Of a stretch of DNA of 64,000 bases, positions 60,931 to 64,000 are shown in pieces. Both the position numbers and the translations under genes were made by a program. The stretch's first letter is position 1. Every line of letters begins with the position of its first letter. The DNA lies in contig ADAC02000001.1 in the NCBI GenBank assembly GCA_000163555.2, positions 558,001 to 622,000 on the forward strand, read 5' to 3'. The stretch comes from an alpha proteobacterium HIMB114. Its GTDB lineage: Bacteria; Pseudomonadota; Alphaproteobacteria; Pelagibacterales; Pelagibacteraceae. The notes beneath the pieces were generated by a model. It saw only the letters and a list, made by a program, of their open reading frames with translations, was not told the DNA's origin and searched no databases.

Positions 60931-63272
60931 TAATATTCTCTTAAAATTTGATTAGAATTATAGCTATCGATATTTGTATCTAATTTAAAGCTTTCGTTAA
61001 TAGAATTTCTTTGATCTTTAGACAACTTTCTTCCAGTTTTTGAACTTATCTTTGCAAATTTAACTGTCTGTGGTGGTTTAAAAAAAGGTATAAAATTATT
61101 TGGTTTTAACTCTTTCATAATATCATAAAAAATAGGGAGCGCTGCCTTTGATCCTGTTTCTTTTTTTCCAAGAGTTGAGGGTTCATCAAAGCCTACATAG
61201 ACTCCAACTAATAATTCGGGTGTAAATCCAATAAACCAAGCATCTAAATTGTCATTTGTTGTTCCTGTTTTGCCAGCAAGCTCTAGTTTGAGTTTTTTTA
61301 ATTTTTTTCCCGTTCCTCTTTCAACAACTCCTTTTAGAATATTAACCATCTGATAAGAAACATCTTCATTAAATACCCGTTCGTACCTATCTTCTACTGA
61401 AGGAGGTTTTTCATTTTCAAAACTATCGTTGCAACCTAAACAAAACAATTTTTCATTTTTATAAATAGTTTTTCCTTCTCGGTCCTGAATTAAATCAATT
61501 AATGTTGGCTCTAATCTTTTTCCCCCATTAACAAAAGAACCATAAGCTGAAGTAATTTGTAAAAGTGTTGTTTCTCCAGATCCTAAAGACGAAGATAAAA
61601 TATTTGCCGTATTTTTATAAATACCAAGCTGCTTTGCTTTATTGTTTATTTTATTTAATCCAATGTCGTTTGCTATTCTAACAGTCATTAGATTATTTGA
61701 TTTTTCTATTCCATATCTAAAAAGTTGTTTTCCATTAAAACGCCCAGAATAGTTTTTAGGTTTCCATTTATATTCATCTTTATTTTGATAAATAACAAAA
61801 GGTGCATCAAGAACTACGGAGTTTGGTTTATAATTGTTTTCTAGAGCTACAGCATAAACAAAAGGTTTAAATGCTGAACCTGGCTGTCTTTCGGCTTGCG
61901 TAACTCGATTAAATTGATTTAAGTTAAAATCAAAACCACCAGATAACGCAAGAACTCTGCCACTCCATGGGTTCATTACAACTACAGCTCCATTTGCTTT
62001 TGGAATTTGTTCTAGTGACCATAGATTAGTTTTTTTTAATTTTTTAACATAAATAACATCTCCAACATTAAAAACATCTTCCATATTTTTTGGAAAACCT
62101 TCGTGTAAATCTTGGGTTATTCTTTTTTTTGCCCATTTAGTATTTTCAAATAAAATAATTCCTTCTTTATCTGTATCAGTAAAAATTTTAGCTTTATTTT
62201 GATCAATATTTTCTATTAAGGCTAAATTAAAATCTCTTGATTTAAGTTTTCCATTTTTTTTGAGTTGGTTAAATTTTTCTCTAGTATAGTTTTTATATAA
62301 AGGTCCAGTCCAACCGTGTCTTTTGGAATATAAAATAATATTTTTTTTTAATGCTGAGCTTGTAACTTCTTGAATTTTTTTATTTAATGAAGTTTTTACA
62401 AACAAACCTTGCCTGTAAAGTTTTTTATCTCCATACTGATCTATTAAATTTTTTCTCACTTCTTCAACAAAAAATGCGGGCGAAGTATCTATATTTAGAT
62501 CTCTCTTTTTTAATTTAATTTTATAATTTAAAGATTTTTGCAACTCTTCCTTGGATATAAAACCATTATCTTGCATACGTTTTAAAACCCAATCTTTTCT
62601 ACCCTTAACCGTTTTAAAATTTCTGTATGGATTATATTTACTTGGGGCTTTAGGAAGTGATGCTAACAAAGCAGCCTCAGCATTATTAATATCTTTAATT
62701 GATTTATCAAAGTATGTCATGCTTGCAGAAGCTATTCCATAAGATCTTTCGCCTAAGTAAATCTCATTTAAATATAGTTCTAATATTCTTTTTTTTGATA
62801 ATACCTTTTCAATTCTAAAAGCTAAAATTGCTTCTTTTACTTTTCTTGCAAGTGATACATCAGAGGTTAGTAAAAAATTTTTTGCAACTTGTTGGGTAAT
62901 AGTGGAAGCGCCCTCTAGCCTATTTCCTGAAATTATGTTTTGAACATTTTTTATTACCGCTCTTGTAATTCCAATTGCATCTATACCAGGGTGTTCATAA
63001 AAATTTTTATCTTCTGCTGATAAAAACGCATTGATCACTGTCTTAGGAACTTGATCAATTTTTACAAATGATCTTCGCTCCCTAGAAAAGTCTGCGATCA
63101 CATCTCCATCAATATCATAAACTTTCGTAGATACTGGTGGCTTATAAGTTTTTAAAAAACCAAAATCTGGTAGATCGTTTGAAAAATACCAAAACAGGGA
63201 GAAAATTAAAAAAAGACCTAAAAATGAAAAGATTAGAAATAAAGCGATAATCTTATTTAAGTAATTTCCCAT
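60930..63272 (-). CDS. mrcA: Penicillin-binding protein 1A (bifunctional)
   Basis: This 780-residue class A PBP has a membrane helix at about 8-30. The GT51 glycosyltransferase domain has catalytic E87 in SAEDKNFYEHPGID and EGASTITQQVAKNFLL. The transpeptidase domain has the SxxK serine S466 in RQPGSAFKPF, KSNN in place of SxN, and KTGTT near 669. It builds the peptidoglycan sacculus in the periplasm. Directly upstream, and coupled by TAATG, of prfB. Divergent from the RNase E gene with a 112-bp gap. Confidence 0.96.
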   Translation of the reverse strand: MGNYLNKIIALFLIFSFLGLFLIFSLFWYFSNDLPDFGFLKTYKPPVSTKVYDIDGDVIADFSRERRSFVKIDQVPKTVINAFLSAEDKNFYEHPGIDAIGITRAVIKNVQNIISGNRLEGASTITQQVAKNFLLTSDVSLARKVKEAILAFRIEKVLSKKRILELYLNEIYLGERSYGIASASMTYFDKSIKDINNAEAALLASLPKAPSKYNPYRNFKTVKGRKDWVLKRMQDNGFISKEELQKSLNYKIKLKKRDLNIDTSPAFFVEEVRKNLIDQYGDKKLYRQGLFVKTSLNKKIQEVTSSALKKNIILYSKRHGWTGPLYKNYTREKFNQLKKNGKLKSRDFNLALIENIDQNKAKIFTDTDKEGIILFENTKWAKKRITQDLHEGFPKNMEDVFNVGDVIYVKKLKKTNLWSLEQIPKANGAVVVMNPWSGRVLALSGGFDFNLNQFNRVTQAERQPGSAFKPFVYAVALENNYKPNSVVLDAPFVIYQNKDEYKWKPKNYSGRFNGKQLFRYGIEKSNNLMTVRIANDIGLNKINNKAKQLGIYKNTANILSSSLGSGETTLLQITSAYGSFVNGGKRLEPTLIDLIQDREGKTIYKNEKLFCLGCNDSFENEKPPSVEDRYERVFNEDVSYQMVNILKGVVERGTGKKLKKLKLELAGKTGTTNDNLDAWFIGFTPELLVGVYVGFDEPSTLGKKETGSKAALPIFYDIMKELKPNNFIPFFKPPQTVKFAKISSKTGRKLSKDQRNSINESFKLDTNIDSYNSNQILREY

Positions 63273-63384
63273 AAATTTTCTTTAAATAATATTTAAATGA
63301 TATAAATATGGCAATTATTACTATGTTCAAAAATTTTATCAAAAAAACAATGCAAACAAATTTAAAATTTAAGAGAGATTTATT

Positions 63385-64000
63385 ATGGATAAAAAGATTC
63401 TTATTGATGCTTCGCAAGAGAAGCAAACAAGGGTTGCGATCACAAATAACGGTAATGTTGATGGCTATGAATTTGAAAACATCAATAAAAAGCAACTAAA
63501 AGGAAATATTTACTTAGGGAAAGTAAGTCGAATAGAACCATCTCTGCAAGCAGCTTTTGTTGACTTTGGTAATGAACGTCATGGGTTCCTAGCTTTTAAC
63601 GATATTCAATCTGAATATTATCAACTACCACAGTCTGACAAGGATGCTTTGAAGCAAGAAGAAGAGGAAATCAGAGAAGAATTAAACAAAGCAACAGAGA
63701 ATATTGAAGAAAGCCAGAATGAAGATCAAGAAGCATTAGATGAAAATGCACAAGTAGATCTTCAATCCAATACTGACGAAGAAAATCAAGTAAGTAATGA
63801 AATTTCCGAGGTAGAAAATATCGAAAACAAGAATGCTCTAAATGAGAACCAACTCGATAAAAAAATTGAAAAAATTAGAAGTAAAAGGAAAAAAAGATAT
63901 AGAATTCAAGAAGTCATTAAGCCTGGGCAAGTAATTTTAATTCAAATTGTAAAAGAAGAGAGAGGAAAAAAAGGAGCTGCTCTTACAACTTATATTTCGC
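63385..64000 (+). CDS. rne: Ribonuclease E (5' part, runs off the window)
   Basis: The first 205 codons of an RNase E/G-family endoribonuclease are seen, starting at the ATG at 63385 with a GAGAG-type ribosome-binding site. The N terminus MDKKILIDASQEKQTRVAI, GNIYLGKVSRIEPSLQAAFVDFG and RHGFLAF form the RNase H-like/S1 start. An acidic insertion of about 95 residues (Glu/Asn/Gln-rich) splits the S1 domain before KKRYRIQEVIKPGQVILIQIVKEERGKKGAALTTYIS. Such an insertion is common in alphaproteobacterial RNase E. The 3' end lies beyond 64000. Confidence 0.95.
   Translation, partial: MDKKILIDASQEKQTRVAITNNGNVDGYEFENINKKQLKGNIYLGKVSRIEPSLQAAFVDFGNERHGFLAFNDIQSEYYQLPQSDKDALKQEEEEIREELNKATENIEESQNEDQEALDENAQVDLQSNTDEENQVSNEISEVENIENKNALNENQLDKKIEKIRSKRKKRYRIQEVIKPGQVILIQIVKEERGKKGAALTTYIS

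Noticed and set aside
63308-63499. Small frames on both strands across the start of rne
   Set aside because: They are out of frame with the RNase E start, which has conserved residues and a ribosome-binding site.

Overview
The window comes from a strongly AT-rich, densely packed bacterial chromosome. The gene content and local order (nuoA-B-C, a sufB-C-D-S operon with SufU, SufT and SufA, prfB next to mrcA next to rne, gpsA/lnt, a zinc-ribbon MJ0042 protein, DUF3047) point to an alphaproteobacterium with a streamlined genome. A marine SAR11/HIMB59-like lineage is the likeliest fit. That placement is inferred from gene content, base composition and tiny or negative intergenic distances, not from a phylogeny. 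No insertion sequence, prophage, CRISPR array or rRNA was seen. The only tRNA found is tRNA-Thr(UGU).

Layout. 1-4.5 kb (minus): nuoC, nuoB, nuoA (complex I), a GpsA-family dehydrogenase, lnt and a rhodanese. 4.6 kb: tRNA-Thr. 4.75-10.86 kb (plus): a six-gene overlapping operon with a zinc-finger/coiled-coil protein, MoxR ATPase, DUF58 protein, TgpA-like transglutaminase, a PmtA-like methyltransferase and an LtaS/OpgB-type phosphotransferase, closed by a strong terminator. 10.9-43.9 kb: a type IV pilus island. 43.9-48.8 kb: small exported proteins, an RsbW-like kinase, a U-type scaffold with SufE, murG, zapE and nadK. 48.8-54.5 kb (minus): suf operon. 54.6-64 kb: hydrolase, anmK, tyrS, AsmA-like protein, prfB with its programmed frameshift, mrcA, and the 5' part of RNase E.

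The pilus island is the centre of interest. It encodes a full apparatus: prepilin peptidase PilD, extension ATPase PilB, retraction ATPase PilT, platform PilC, secretin PilQ, a LysM-containing PilP-like protein, a PilM-PilN fusion and a separate PilO. It also encodes eleven prepilins: seven major-type pilins with near-identical N termini, FimT, PilV, PilW, and a PilX-like prepilin carrying a LamG adhesion domain and lacking Glu5. Interleaved are a hybrid histidine kinase with two receivers, a receiver-only protein coupled to a previously uncalled 55-residue membrane protein, a receiver-SpoIIE phosphatase in the same operon as three pilins, and a STAS protein. An RsbW-like HATPase lies just outside. 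These are the three parts of a partner-switching circuit, with no sigma factor in view. A PopZ-like polar scaffold candidate shares an operon with another pilin. A TPR-glycosyltransferase, a secreted HExxH protease and a CbbX-like AAA+ ATPase also lie within the island.

My leading hypothesis is that this is a self-contained, pole-organised, adhesive type IV pilus whose pilin choice or pilus activity is controlled by phospho-relay and partner switching. Domain identities are read from motifs. The regulatory wiring is inference.
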